64,000 nucleotides of DNA from JAISGQ01 sp045604155 (GTDB lineage: Bacteria > Bacillota > Clostridia > Oscillospirales > Acutalibacteraceae), in contig JAZUNN010000030.1 in the NCBI GenBank assembly GCA_045604155.1, positions 3,202-67,201 of the forward strand, read 5' to 3'. A program made the translations under genes and the position numbers. Positions 15,318 through 27,100 of this stretch are shown piece by piece; positions within the stretch are counted from its first letter, which is position 1, and each line of letters begins with the position of its first letter. The notes beneath the pieces are model-generated. The model saw nothing but the letters and a program-made list of their open reading frames with translations, was not told the origin of the DNA and searched no databases.

Positions 15318-17654
15318 TTATGATTTTTCCTTTCCGATCTTTGAAAGAACAAGTCTTGCAAGGGCAAGGAAAATGAAAGTGTACAGAATCAGAATTCCCC
15401 ATGATGCAAGAAGATGTCCCGATGTGAATTCAAAGAAGGACTCTGCCTCGTGAGGTATCATTATACCCTCCTGCTGAAGCTTGAGAGGAAGTTCGTTCAG
15501 ATTTGCTGTTGTGCCATAGCCTTCCATACTCCAGCGGCATACTGCAATCCAGGAAATAATTTCAGTAGCTCCGCTGAGCTTGAAAATAAGACCTGAGAAA
15601 AGAATCTGGGGCATAAGAAGAATGGGTGCAACGGTCATTGCTCTGTCCGCATTGGTAAAAAGCGAGGAAACAAGCAGACCCATTGCAGTGGAGGCAACAG
15701 CGGTTATGAATGTGGTTATGAGCAGCTCAAGGAACGGTGCCATAATCAGACCATCCTCGGGAAGACCCACCATAACACTGAATACGCCTGTAATCATCAG
15801 GCTCTGAACAAGGCAGAGGATGCCGAGAACAAGGATTTTTGAAGCAATATATGATGTCAGGGACAGACCTGTCATATATTCACGCTTCATTATCGTTCTT
15901 TCCTTGCATATTTCCTGTATTGCGTTGAGCATACCGACCCAGAAAGCCGAGCAGGAGAGGGCAAAGAGAAGACTCTTGGACATTTCATACTGCTCAAACT
16001 GCTTGCCGTCGGCAACAAATGATATTAGCACAGCCAGCAGCGGCGCCTGAATCAGAAGCAGCAGAAGTCTTTGTTTATCGTTTGTCACAAGCTTTATATA
16101 TCGTGCACTCAGTACGCCAAGCTGATGCATACGATTCTTGGCTGCCTGACCAGATGCCTTTCCTTCCTTGCGGCGCATACCGCCCGTTCTTCTGGTCTTG
16201 TTGAATTCATCACGCCAGTAGGGAGCATTCTCTGTTATCATTCTGTAGATATCGATTATGCTGGACACTCTGAAGAATGCCAGAGCCTCCTTGTAGGAGC
16301 CGTAGAAACAGAGATTGCCGCCTTTTCCCATGAAAATGATCTTGTCGCACATTTCAAGCTGAAGAATACTGTGGGTTACAAGAGCAACGGTTTTTCCCTC
16401 ATCTGCCATTCTGCGAAGTGACAGCATAAGGCTTCTTTCCGTATCCGGGTCAAGACCTGATGCAGGCTCGTCAAGGAAAAGCAGGTTGGGGTCTGAAAGA
16501 AGCTCAACCGCAATGCTTGCACGCTTTTTCTGACCGCCGCTGAGGGATTTTATCAGGCTGTTTTTCTTTTCCGGAAGCTCAACAAGGTCAATAGCCCTGC
16601 TGATTGCAGCCTCCATTTCTGTTTCCGATGTATCCTTGGGAAGCCTGAGCTTTGCAGTGTACATAAGCATATCGTGCAATGTCAGATTATCGTAGACAAT
16701 ATCAGACTGCGGCACGTAACCTATCAGCTTTTTAAGTGAATCGAAGTTCTGATACAGATTGACACCATTTATATGCACTTCACCCTTTGTGGGTGCAAGA
16801 TATCCGCACAGACAGTTGAGTATTGTGGATTTACCTGCGCCGGAGCCGCCGATAACCGCCACAAGCTCACCGGGATTGATGCTGAGGCTTACATTGTTGC
16901 AGGTGACAAAGGCTTTTCTTCCCTTGCCTCTTTCTATGACAATATTCGATGCATCAACGGAAATACCGCTTCTGTAGCAGCAGTAGGAAATTGTCTGCTG
17001 GGTGAAGATAAGCTTGGAGTTGGTAATTGCAATAACGTCCTTCTCATGCAGCTTCTGCTTTCCGTTTATTCGTCTGTTATTGACAATAACTCCGTTGGTA
17101 CTGCCGTTGTCTATTATGTAGTAACCGTTGTTTTCAAGCACAATCTGTGCGTGGAATTTGGAAACGGAAATATGGGGTAGTACAATATTGCAGTTCTTGT
17201 CACGTCCGATTGTAATCATTCTTGTTCCCATAAGAGGCATGGACTGCCACTTGTTCTGGGAATCTGCGGAAGAAAAGACAAAAAGAACACCCTGTGCGAT
17301 AGTCTCGACCACATCGTCTATTCTGATAAAGTCGCCGTCCACAATTTTACGGGAATAGATGCTGGTATTGTTGTAGACCAGACCGTTTGTGCTTCCCTTG
17401 CTTTCATATACTCCCTTGTCCTCTATGTACCATGATCCGTTTCTGAAAGCAAAGCGGCCATGCTGCGATGAAACTATCTGCGATGTCAGCACAATATCAT
17501 TTTCAGCACCTCGTCCGAAAGTCACAAAATTCTTGCCGAATGCGCTCAGCTGAAAACTTTTCGGTGCAGTATTTCCGTCAAAAATTGTAACAATGGAACT
17601 GCTCATCTGATTTACAGCATTCCTGAAGCTCGTAGTTCTTTCTGCGTTCTGCAT
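15318..17654 (-). CDS. ABC exporter half-molecule with two FHA domains (ABCG type)
   Basis: A 778-residue fusion. FHA domain 1 is at about residues 35-110 (FGRGAENDIV, SKGSTNGLVYN) and FHA domain 2 at about 140-210 (IGRDKNCNIVLPHISVSKFH, NGSTNGVIVN). The ATPase follows with Walker A GGSGAGKST near 276, signature LSGGQKKR near 371 and Walker B LLFLDEPASGLDPD near 396, then an ABC-2 permease with about six membrane segments (540-775). This is the White/ABCG order. The FHA domains should bind phosphothreonine, so the kinase at 35437-37203 is a candidate partner. The start at 17654 is chosen because GGAGG lies 7 bases upstream. The substrate is unknown. Confidence 0.9.
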   Translation of the reverse strand: MQNAERTTSFRNAVNQMSSSIVTIFDGNTAPKSFQLSAFGKNFVTFGRGAENDIVLTSQIVSSQHGRFAFRNGSWYIEDKGVYESKGSTNGLVYNNTSIYSRKIVDGDFIRIDDVVETIAQGVLFVFSSADSQNKWQSMPLMGTRMITIGRDKNCNIVLPHISVSKFHAQIVLENNGYYIIDNGSTNGVIVNNRRINGKQKLHEKDVIAITNSKLIFTQQTISYCCYRSGISVDASNIVIERGKGRKAFVTCNNVSLSINPGELVAVIGGSGAGKSTILNCLCGYLAPTKGEVHINGVNLYQNFDSLKKLIGYVPQSDIVYDNLTLHDMLMYTAKLRLPKDTSETEMEAAISRAIDLVELPEKKNSLIKSLSGGQKKRASIAVELLSDPNLLFLDEPASGLDPDTERSLMLSLRRMADEGKTVALVTHSILQLEMCDKIIFMGKGGNLCFYGSYKEALAFFRVSSIIDIYRMITENAPYWRDEFNKTRRTGGMRRKEGKASGQAAKNRMHQLGVLSARYIKLVTNDKQRLLLLLIQAPLLAVLISFVADGKQFEQYEMSKSLLFALSCSAFWVGMLNAIQEICKERTIMKREYMTGLSLTSYIASKILVLGILCLVQSLMITGVFSVMVGLPEDGLIMAPFLELLITTFITAVASTAMGLLVSSLFTNADRAMTVAPILLMPQILFSGLIFKLSGATEIISWIAVCRWSMEGYGTTANLNELPLKLQQEGIMIPHEAESFFEFTSGHLLASWGILILYTFIFLALARLVLSKIGKEKS

Positions 17655-18117
17655 TTTCATTCCTCCACATAAATTATGAGACAAAGGGAGCTTTCATGTC
17701 CATTTAAACATGAAACATTTCACTTCCAATAATTATATATTGTTTTGTCTGACAATTCAAGTGTCCGCAGTTTTATTTCTGTTCTTTTTGCAAAAAGCAC
17801 TATAACGTGAAAAATAACGCACACAATATATACCACTGTTTTTCGTTGTTATAAATCAATATATTGTGACTGATATTTTATGCGCACACTGCATGCGAAT
17901 TTCTCGTGATATTTATTCAAATTGACGTATGTACAAAATGCTGAAATTGGTTTTTTTGTGTAAATAACACATCTCGCACATTGACAATTTCCCGGTTTTA
18001 CTATATAATTATAATGTTGAATAATAATTTCTCAAAACCCAACCTTTGTTTTACGGAACGAGAAAATACAAATGATAAAAACGCATAAATCCGAAGGTTT
18101 GAAAGGAAGTCCGGTTT
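17655..18117. other. Divergent intergenic region between exporter and giant adhesin
   Basis: AT-rich, about 460 bases, with no credible gene. It holds the consensus promoter at 17981-18009 for the surface protein. The 5' leader from there to 18118 is about 100 bases and shows no recognised riboswitch. Confidence 0.5.
17981..18009 (+). promoter_or_regulatory. Fully consensus sigma-A promoter of the giant surface protein
   Basis: TTGACA (17981-17986) and TATAAT (18004-18009) with exactly 17 bases between them, both hexamers matching consensus at all positions. The surface protein ATG is about 100 bases downstream, behind AAAGGAAG. Confidence 0.8.
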
Positions 18118-21100
18118 ATGACAAATAAATTCTCGGAACTGATGAGTAAAATGAAACTTGAGCAGAGGCTCAAAAGCAGAAACATCAGGATAGCACTGTC
18201 CTGCGTCGGCATTGCATTTCTGCTTGCGGTCAGTATCTTTATACGCCCCGCTTTCTCGGCGGAGCGTGTACTTGACTGCATTCAGACAGAGCATACCCAT
18301 ACAGAGGAGTGCTATATCCTTGAGGATATCCCTGTCTCACTGCGCCTGTCATGCAATGTAAGGGGACATGCCCACAATGAAACCTGCGTTGATGAGGACG
18401 GTGTGGTCATCTGCGGCAAGGCAGACGGCGTAATACATACCCATAACGACTATTGCTACGCAGAAAATGAACTTGTCTGCACCCTTTCCGAGAAAACAGG
18501 TGAGGCTCACACTCACAGCGACTCCTGCTATACTGACGGCGTTCTTTCCTGCGGAAAGAGCGAGATTTCCGCTCACAATCACTCCGAATCATGTGTTGAT
18601 GCAGAAGCACCTGCACAGAAAAGTGTTCTCTCCTGCACAATCGCCGAGCACACTCACGGTGACTCCTGCTATGTACTCAAGTCTGAGTCATCTTCTGAAA
18701 AGGAAAGCATCATTTCTTCCGTAAAGCCTGCTGTCAGCGGAAGCGATGTTTCTTCCACCGACACAGGCGAGATGGGAATGCTTTTCAGCACCCTGCTTCT
18801 TTCCGATGAGTCTGCTGCAGCTTCCGAGGACGATTTTACTATATATTTGGACGCAGAAAAAGAATACACCTGTGAAGTGGGAGAAACCGTTAAATATACT
18901 TTCTATGCGAAGGACTCCCACGGATATATGTTCCGTATCAATATTGACGGCGGCAAATCTAATGTACGATTCATACGACCTACACAAACGAGCAATTTTA
19001 CAATGTCTGCTACAGGGACATATAGCAATAGCAGCAATCACATTAATGTTGCTGCAGACAGTGAGTGTTCATATGAAATAACGAATAACGGTTCTGAAAC
19101 TGCAGTTGGAAAAATCTTTGTTGAATATGCAGATTCATATCACAGATTTACTGACGGTATCTGTGTCTGCGGATTAAAAGAAGAAGATCTTTCGGGCTCC
19201 TGTGGCGCAAACGCAACATGGAAATTCGAGGATGGCGTATTGACCATCAAAGGAACAGGTGCAATCGATGGTGCATCGGAGTCTGCCGTGCCCTGGTTCG
19301 GATTCAGGGACTACATCACCGATGTTGTTATCGAAGACGGAATAACGTCAATCGGTTATAATGCATTTATGAGATGTACTTCTCTTAAATCAGTAGATAT
19401 CCCCGACAGTGTCACATCTATTGGCAGCTATGCATTCTATACCTGTTCATCCCTTGAGTCTGTTGATCTTCCCGAGGGCATTCCCTCAATCAATACTTAT
19501 GCATTCTGCAGCTGTTCTTCTCTTAAATCAATAGACATTCCCGACAGTGTCACTTCCATAGGAAGTAAAGCATTCTATGGTTGTGCCTCCCTTGAATCCA
19601 TAGATTTTAGCAGCGGTATCACAACTGTCGGCTCTGAAGCATTCAGGGGTTGCTCTTCTCTTAACGAATTAAATATTTCTGATATAGGCGCATGGAGCCA
19701 GATCAACTTTCCGGATAGTTACGCACAGCCGTTATATTATGCAAGTGATCTCTATCTGAACGGTGAACTTGTTACAGTCCTTGATATCCCCGACAGTGTC
19801 ACATCTATTGGCAACTATGCATTTTCCAGTTGCACAACCCCCGATTCTGTTACTATCCCTGACAGTGTTACTTCCATCGGCACCAATGCATTTTTAGGCT
19901 GTTCAGGTCTTAACGATGTACATATAACTGACCTTGAAGCATGGTGCAATATCAGTTTCTCAACTTATAGTTCCAATCCTTTTTATAATGCAGAAAACCT
20001 GTATTTGAACGGCGAGCTTGTTACAGACCTTGTTATCCCTGAAGGAGTCACCAAAATCAACAGCTATGCATTCTATGGCTGTGAGTGCATCGAATCGGTT
20101 GTAATTCCTGACAGTGTCACTTCTATCGGACAATATGCATTTTATTATTGCACTGCCCTTGATTCAGTTGTAATTCCCGACAGTGTCACCTCCATCGGCA
20201 ACAATGCGTTTATAAACTGCACCTCCCTCGAGTCCGTGGATATCCCTGACAGTGTCACCTCCATCGGCAACGCTGCATTCCGAAGCTGTACTTCCCTTGA
20301 TTCAGTTGTAATTCCCGACAGTGTCACCTCCATCAACTCACAGGTGTTCTATGGCTGCACATCCCTTGAGTCTGTGGTTATCCCGGACAGTGTCACTTCC
20401 ATCGGCAGCTCTGCATTCCAAAACTGCACTGCTCTTGATTCAGTTGTAATTCCCGACAGTGTAACAAAAATTGAATCATCAACATTTTTAGGCTGTATTT
20501 CCCTTGAGTCTGTGGTCCTCCCAGACAGCATTGCCTCCATCAACTCACAGGTGTTCTATGGCTGCACATCCCTTGAGTCTGTGGTCATCCCAGACAATGT
20601 TACCTCCATCAACTCACAGGCATTCTATGGCTGCACATCTCTTGAGTCTGTGGTCATCCCAGACAGTGTCACTTCCATCGGCAGCTCTGCATTTAATTCC
20701 TGTCCTTCTCTTAAAGAGCTGTATCTTCCTGAATCTCTCACAAGCATAGGAGACAATGCGTATACAGCCTCCATCGGCTCATCAATCCATATCAACAGTT
20801 CAAATCTTACAACTATAGGAACTTCAGCAATTTTAAAACCTGCTGAACTCGAAAAAGTATCTATAGGTGAAAAGGTCAATACAATATCCACTCAGCTTGC
20901 AGATAACCTCCTGAGCAAGCTGGGTGCAGACACAAAGTTTGAATTCGCACCTGATAATTATTTTACAGTTGAAAAGGATTTCACAATTTCTTCTCTTAAC
21001 AGAACATTCCCCGCAGGAGACTATTATGTTGATTCTCAGGGAGTTATATATCTGCTTGATAAAGAAACCGGCACAGCACAGCTTTTCCACATTCCTGATG

Positions 21101-24100
21101 GAGTTGTCTCCTACACAATTCCTGCCTCAGTTTCTGCTGAGGACGGAACTGCACTGACAATTACAAGTGCTGCAAAGAATTCTCTTTATAATGCATCCGA
21201 CCTTACAACCCTTGTATTTGAAGCTCCCGAAAACATTCTGAGTCTGTCCAGCGGCTCACTCGGAAACTGCCCCACACTTACAAGTGTCAACGGCGAAACT
21301 ACCGTTGAAGGAGCATATGCTGTTTTCACAAATGCTGACGCAAATGTTGCTGATGCAGTATTTATCAACACAGGTCTTACCAATGAAACCGTTGTCTCTG
21401 ACTCGGAACTTCGCATCTACGGCAATGACGATGACCTTATTCCCCTTATTCGAGTAATCTCTCAGAAAAATGACGGCAAAAACAACGCAGACTTTGCCGA
21501 CACATATACCTATTATACAGGTGAATTTGCAAAGGTCACAATCGGTCTGAGCAACGCTAACGCAGGCGATTATGCCGTAACCCGTGTATATTTTGCCTTT
21601 GACAATCCCGGCGGTGAGCTTTCCTGGTCTTTCGGTGAGCAGAAGGTACAGACCGACGGCGGTAATGTTTATACCCTTAAAATCTGCAAATCAGATGCAT
21701 CTGGTGTGTATTATATTGAAGCACCCCGTCTTTTGGAAGGCGATACCCTCAGTGCCCATATCAATGTCCTTTATCCATCTCCCAACACAGGTGGCGGCAA
21801 GGCCAGAATCTGGCCTGTTGTCCTCAATGCGGACGAGCTTGAAAAAATTGGCAACAGTGTTGTAACTCCCACCACCTGCAACGAAATAGAATGGGTCACC
21901 AAACCTGATGATTTCACCCTGTCAAAGACGAACCTCTCAACCCCTTTCATTTCAGGTGTCGGCGAGAACAATGAACTTGTCGTATATAATGTCGGTTATA
22001 CCGTCAGTATGAGCCGTACAGGAAACACCCTGCAGGGTATGGGCAAGGATCACATTAAATATATCCGATACACCGATACCTTCACCCTGCCTGATGGACT
22101 TGAATGGGATGAACGTGTCCTTGATGCTGTACGTTCCGGCAAGTGGGGATATATTCCCAACGGTAACTATAATATTTATTTTTATGTCAAAATTGACGAT
22201 GTTGAATCGGCATTTATGAACCTCTATGATAATGATTATTACAAATCCATCTTAGACCCTGAGTTTTCGGTCACTGATGATGGAAAGCTTCAGTTTTCAT
22301 GGACATGGGCAAACCCTGATTATAACAAATCAGAAATAACCAATCATAGTTTTAATATATACCTTTGCCGAGGAACAGCAAAAAACAATAACGGCAATAT
22401 TTCATCTGGCAACACCACAATCCGTCCTTCATACATCAAAGCAATCGATGTATCCCCTGACGAAACACTGACACTCACAAATGATGTCAGTGCTGACCAG
22501 ACCTTCTGTTACTCAGAAAATCAGTACGATGAGGCATCTGTTGAGTCAAGTGTAAAAGCCGGCAAAGCAAACTTCAAAATATACAAATCCCGCAGCTATA
22601 GCTCCAGATGGGGTGAGAGTGCCACTTATACAATAAGTGTATATAATGATTCCTCCTTTGCCTTCCCCGATCTTCTCTATGTGGACGATCCCCTGCCTAC
22701 TGAACTCGTGCTTGAACCGAGCCATATTCAGTCAATCTTCAATTCATTCCTGAAAACAACCGATGCCCATAAGGAATGTAAAGTAATTATCTCCCATGCA
22801 ACTCTCTGCAGGGATACCTCTGATGCCCATACTCCCGGCGCATCGGTATATGCCGCAGACGGCAGTGTTCACACACTCACCCAGGCAAACAGTGGTGTAA
22901 ACACTCAGTATCACGGCTGCGAGGCTGATGATCCCGCAGAGTATGATACTGACGCAACCCTTATTCTTTCCTGCACCGCAGACGGAAAACAGACCCTTAC
23001 CTATGGCGATAAGGTTCTCGATGCAACCGATATTCTTGCAGCTCTTGAGGCTGTAGGCTATGTATGCGAGCAGGAATCAAGATACACCGTAGAATGGCAT
23101 TATATTGATGACTATGACATTCCTGCCGGTGAACATCACACATATACCATTCCCTGCCATATAAAGGACAGCTTCCAGCAGCTCAATGACGATGAGCCCA
23201 ACTATAGGTCACCTTCTCCGAAAGAAGTAGCCTATAACTATGCCCATGCATATCATAAGGAGAGCTCAGGAGAAGTTGTTTTCAAGGACGCTTATATAGG
23301 CGGCTGGAGTACCTCTCGTGACTTCACTCTCTACAAGTCCGGTATTATCAACGGTGACAATAGCCTTGAAAACGTTGTCGATGGTGATTATATCGACTAT
23401 ACTCTCGGTATAAACCACTTGAGCAACAAACAATATGAGATTCTCCCTCTTACAGACCATATGACCGGTGCACAGCTTCTGCTTGTACCTCTTGAGGGCA
23501 ATGCTCATCTTGCAAGTGACTATGGTCTTTCCACACGTGAGGTTGACGGCGAAACCTATTATGTATTCGACAAGCCCGGTACCTACCGCAAGGTAACTGT
23601 CGGCGACATGATTGCTGACAGCGTAAAGGTTGAGCCCATCAGCGGAGGCGGCTTTGACACCCTTATCCACTGGTATCTTACCGATATCAAAGGATCCAAA
23701 ACCAAAAATGTCGCTTTTAGGGCGGTTGTTGACACACAGGTAACCGGCGAAAACGATCTTTCTTACGTTATTGACAACGAAACCTGGCTCAATGACCACC
23801 AGAGCCACCGTCTTTACGATACAGTCGGCGATGACGGTGCATTTGGCGGCACTGCAGCTGCATTCAACAAGTACATCGTAATCGAAAAGGGAGAAACACC
23901 CGAAGATGATGTGCTTGCCACCTATGAGCCTTTCAGAGAAGGCGAGCCCACCCTTTATCGTCTGATGCTTAAATCCGTAGGTGATTCCGTTACCCTCACA
24001 GGTGATGATATCTACGACAAGCTTCCTGTTACCTACCACGAAGCCTTCAAATGGTCAAAGGACAACGTGAAGCTTAAGTATGTTCCCGCAGAAGGCAGTT

Positions 24101-27100
24101 CCTTCAGTTTCACAGGTGTTGATAATGCCGAAGACACATGGTATATCGACACTACAGCTCCTGCATGGACAGGCACCACAGAGGAAACTGATCAGCTCTG
24201 GATTCGCTGGGACAGCGATATGACTCTGACTATCAACGGTACATTGTATATCTATGTCACCCTTGATCTCCCCGATGGCGAAACATGGCTCGACTATGCA
24301 AATGTCTACCGTGAGACCCGTCTTGAAAACAGCTTCTATGTAAGAGAAGAAAAGATGATGGTCTACCATGATTTTGTTTCTGTGACCGAAGCACTTCTCC
24401 AGAAGGGTGTTATTGAAACCGGATTGGGACTCAGTAACTACGGACAGAATGGTTCCCCGGCAAGAACAACCGACGATGCACGTCACCACTTCATTAATAG
24501 GTCTTATCGATATCAGTATATCAGTTACTACATCGTTCTTTACAACAGCGGTGATACCAGACTCTACCTCAATACCATCACCGATATTCTGCCAAAGGGC
24601 GTGTATCTTTACTCCACAAGCTGGATTCGACCCTGGGCCAATGGCACGGTCAATACCACCGACAAAAATGGCGATAAGGTTACCCCTGTATGGAAAACGC
24701 CTGAGTTGTCCTCAAAATATGACAATAAGGCAGGAATCATTACCATTGATGTCGCAGGCGGACTCAGCTACGATAACTACTTCGACAAGTATTATCTAAA
24801 ACCCAACGAAGGCATAAAGATATGTATCCCCTGTGAGATTAGTTTCAAAAATGAAACCGAGGATTATATTCTTAACACAGTTGCAATGCCCTACTTTGAC
24901 TATCTCAGCGCAGGTGTAACTGTCAGCGATGACACCATGAAGCTCAATAGCAAGCTTCCTGCAAATGTTGCTCTCAACGATGGTGACTGCGAGGTATGGG
25001 ACACTGCTGCCGCAAACCTTGCAGGCTTTACCGGAGGCAACAGCGAAACCCAGTGGCTTGTATCTGATGTAACCCTTACTCGAGGCGAAATTGTTCCCGG
25101 TATAACCAAATGGGTTGAAAGCCTGACAACTGTCAATGGCTCAACTGTTATGAATACCGAAACTGCAGGTCAGGATGATACCGTCAATTGGCGTGTCAAG
25201 CTTACAAATGAAGGTGCAGATGACATCGGTGACTGGACCTTCACCGATGTCATGGATGCAGATTACGGCTTCACCGACGCTGTAAAATTAACATTCCAAT
25301 ACAATGGCAACGACGGAATATATAACAGTACATCAAGCTACAGCACCTCATGCGATTTATTTACTATCACCCGTGACCCTGCTGATCTTGATGATGTAAA
25401 GCTCACTTATCCCGTCAACAGCAACAAAGCCACCACAACTGTTTCTCTTGTACGCAGCGGCGAGGCAGTCAAATTTAACCATTATCCTATCGGCGAAATA
25501 ACTGTACGTATATACGTAAACGACGATGGTAAGGAAGTTCTGGAATTCACCATACCAAGTCAGCAGTACGTCATCCCCGCCGGCGGATATGTATATGTTG
25601 ACCTTTCCACCAAGAACTACGGCACATGGGCAAACAAGGTATATTACAACAATGCATATCTGACTCCCAACAAGCAGACCTATGACGAAACAAAGGTCAG
25701 CCAGGGCAATCACCTGCTCTTCGGCAATGCCTTTGATCCGACCGTTCGTAACTCGAACCAGATAACAGCAGCATACGGCTATGTTACCAGCTCTGAGAAG
25801 CGCATCCGTGAAATCGGAAACGAAACCAACTGCGCATCCTCAAGAGACGAAAAGAACTGGATTTTCCTTGACAAGCACAAGGATACCTTCCGTTACACCA
25901 ACATCGTCAACAATATTACAGGCAAGCCCATGAGCAAGTTCATCATGATTGATAACCTGCCTGAAGTCGGCGACCACGCAACCTTTGCGGTAACAGAAGA
26001 CCGTTACAGTGCCTTCAAGGTTGAACTTCTCACGGATCCCAAGTTTGAAGTAGCCATGGTAATGCCTGACGGCACAAGAAATGTTCTTGATGCAAGTCAG
26101 TATGAGCTTATGTTCTCAGACAGAACAGAGTTCAAGGAAAAGGATTGGGATGACTCCAGCGATGAAGGCTGGTATTCAAAGAACAGAACCTCAACCCGTT
26201 CCTTCCGTATCTCCATCTATGACGACACAGGTCTTGTAATTCCCGACGGTGCATCAATTCAGGTTGAGTACAACGGCAAGATCGTCATGGCAGATGATTA
26301 CAAAAATGACGAGGTAACCGAAAATCCTTTGGAAGGCACCATTGCATGGAACAGCTTCGGCTATCATTACAGAGTCCTCGGCGAAACAATTTCTCTTGAG
26401 GCAGCACCTTACAAGGTCGGTATCTGTATTGAGTACAAGCCTGTTCTCGACAAATCTCTTGTATATCCCGACGGCTCAGAATACACCGCAGAGCAGGATG
26501 AAACCTTCAGATTCCTCCTCTATTCCGGAGCACAGATAAACTCTCTCAGCGGCAAGACCGAGGCTCAGATGGCTTCCATCATAGCAGGCCACAGCCGCAA
26601 GGCAACAATTCTTGAGATAACCGTCAAGGAAGGCAAGAGCAAGAGCGAAACCCTTACACTCAAGGATCTGAAGCAGATGACTTACGACACTGCAGCAGGC
26701 GAATGGGTTGAAGGTGAAGCCTGGAGATTTGTTGACAATGAAAAATACAACGTAATTGAACTTCCCGATGCAGAGGGAATGTTCAAAACAAAGAACATCA
26801 ACACTTCAACCTCAGGCATATATTCCTTCAACTTCAACGGTATGAAAGTCATGAAAATCAGTGCAGTCAATGAGCGCAAGACCTGGACGGTACGCATCAA
26901 CAAGACCGATGCCGCTCAGGGTAAAGCACTTGCAGGCGCAGTATTCGGAATTTACAGCCCCACAGAGCGAGAGGCAATTTCTGATGAGGACTATAACGCA
27001 CTCAATCTCAGCAATGCACCTGCAAAGACCATGAAGCACAACGGCACAACATGGTATCTGTCAAAGACCGTTGAAACCACTTCCGGCGGTGCAGCAATCT

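Noticed and set aside
19320..20760. Regular direct repeats suggesting a CRISPR array
   Set aside because: The repeat period is 66-70 bp in frame, with no unique spacers of constant length; it encodes LRR_5 units of a single large protein.
23266..24039. Open frame of 257 codons on the minus strand within the giant adhesin gene
   Set aside because: Codon bias of the adhesin leaves open frames on the opposite strand; no start site or domain was seen.
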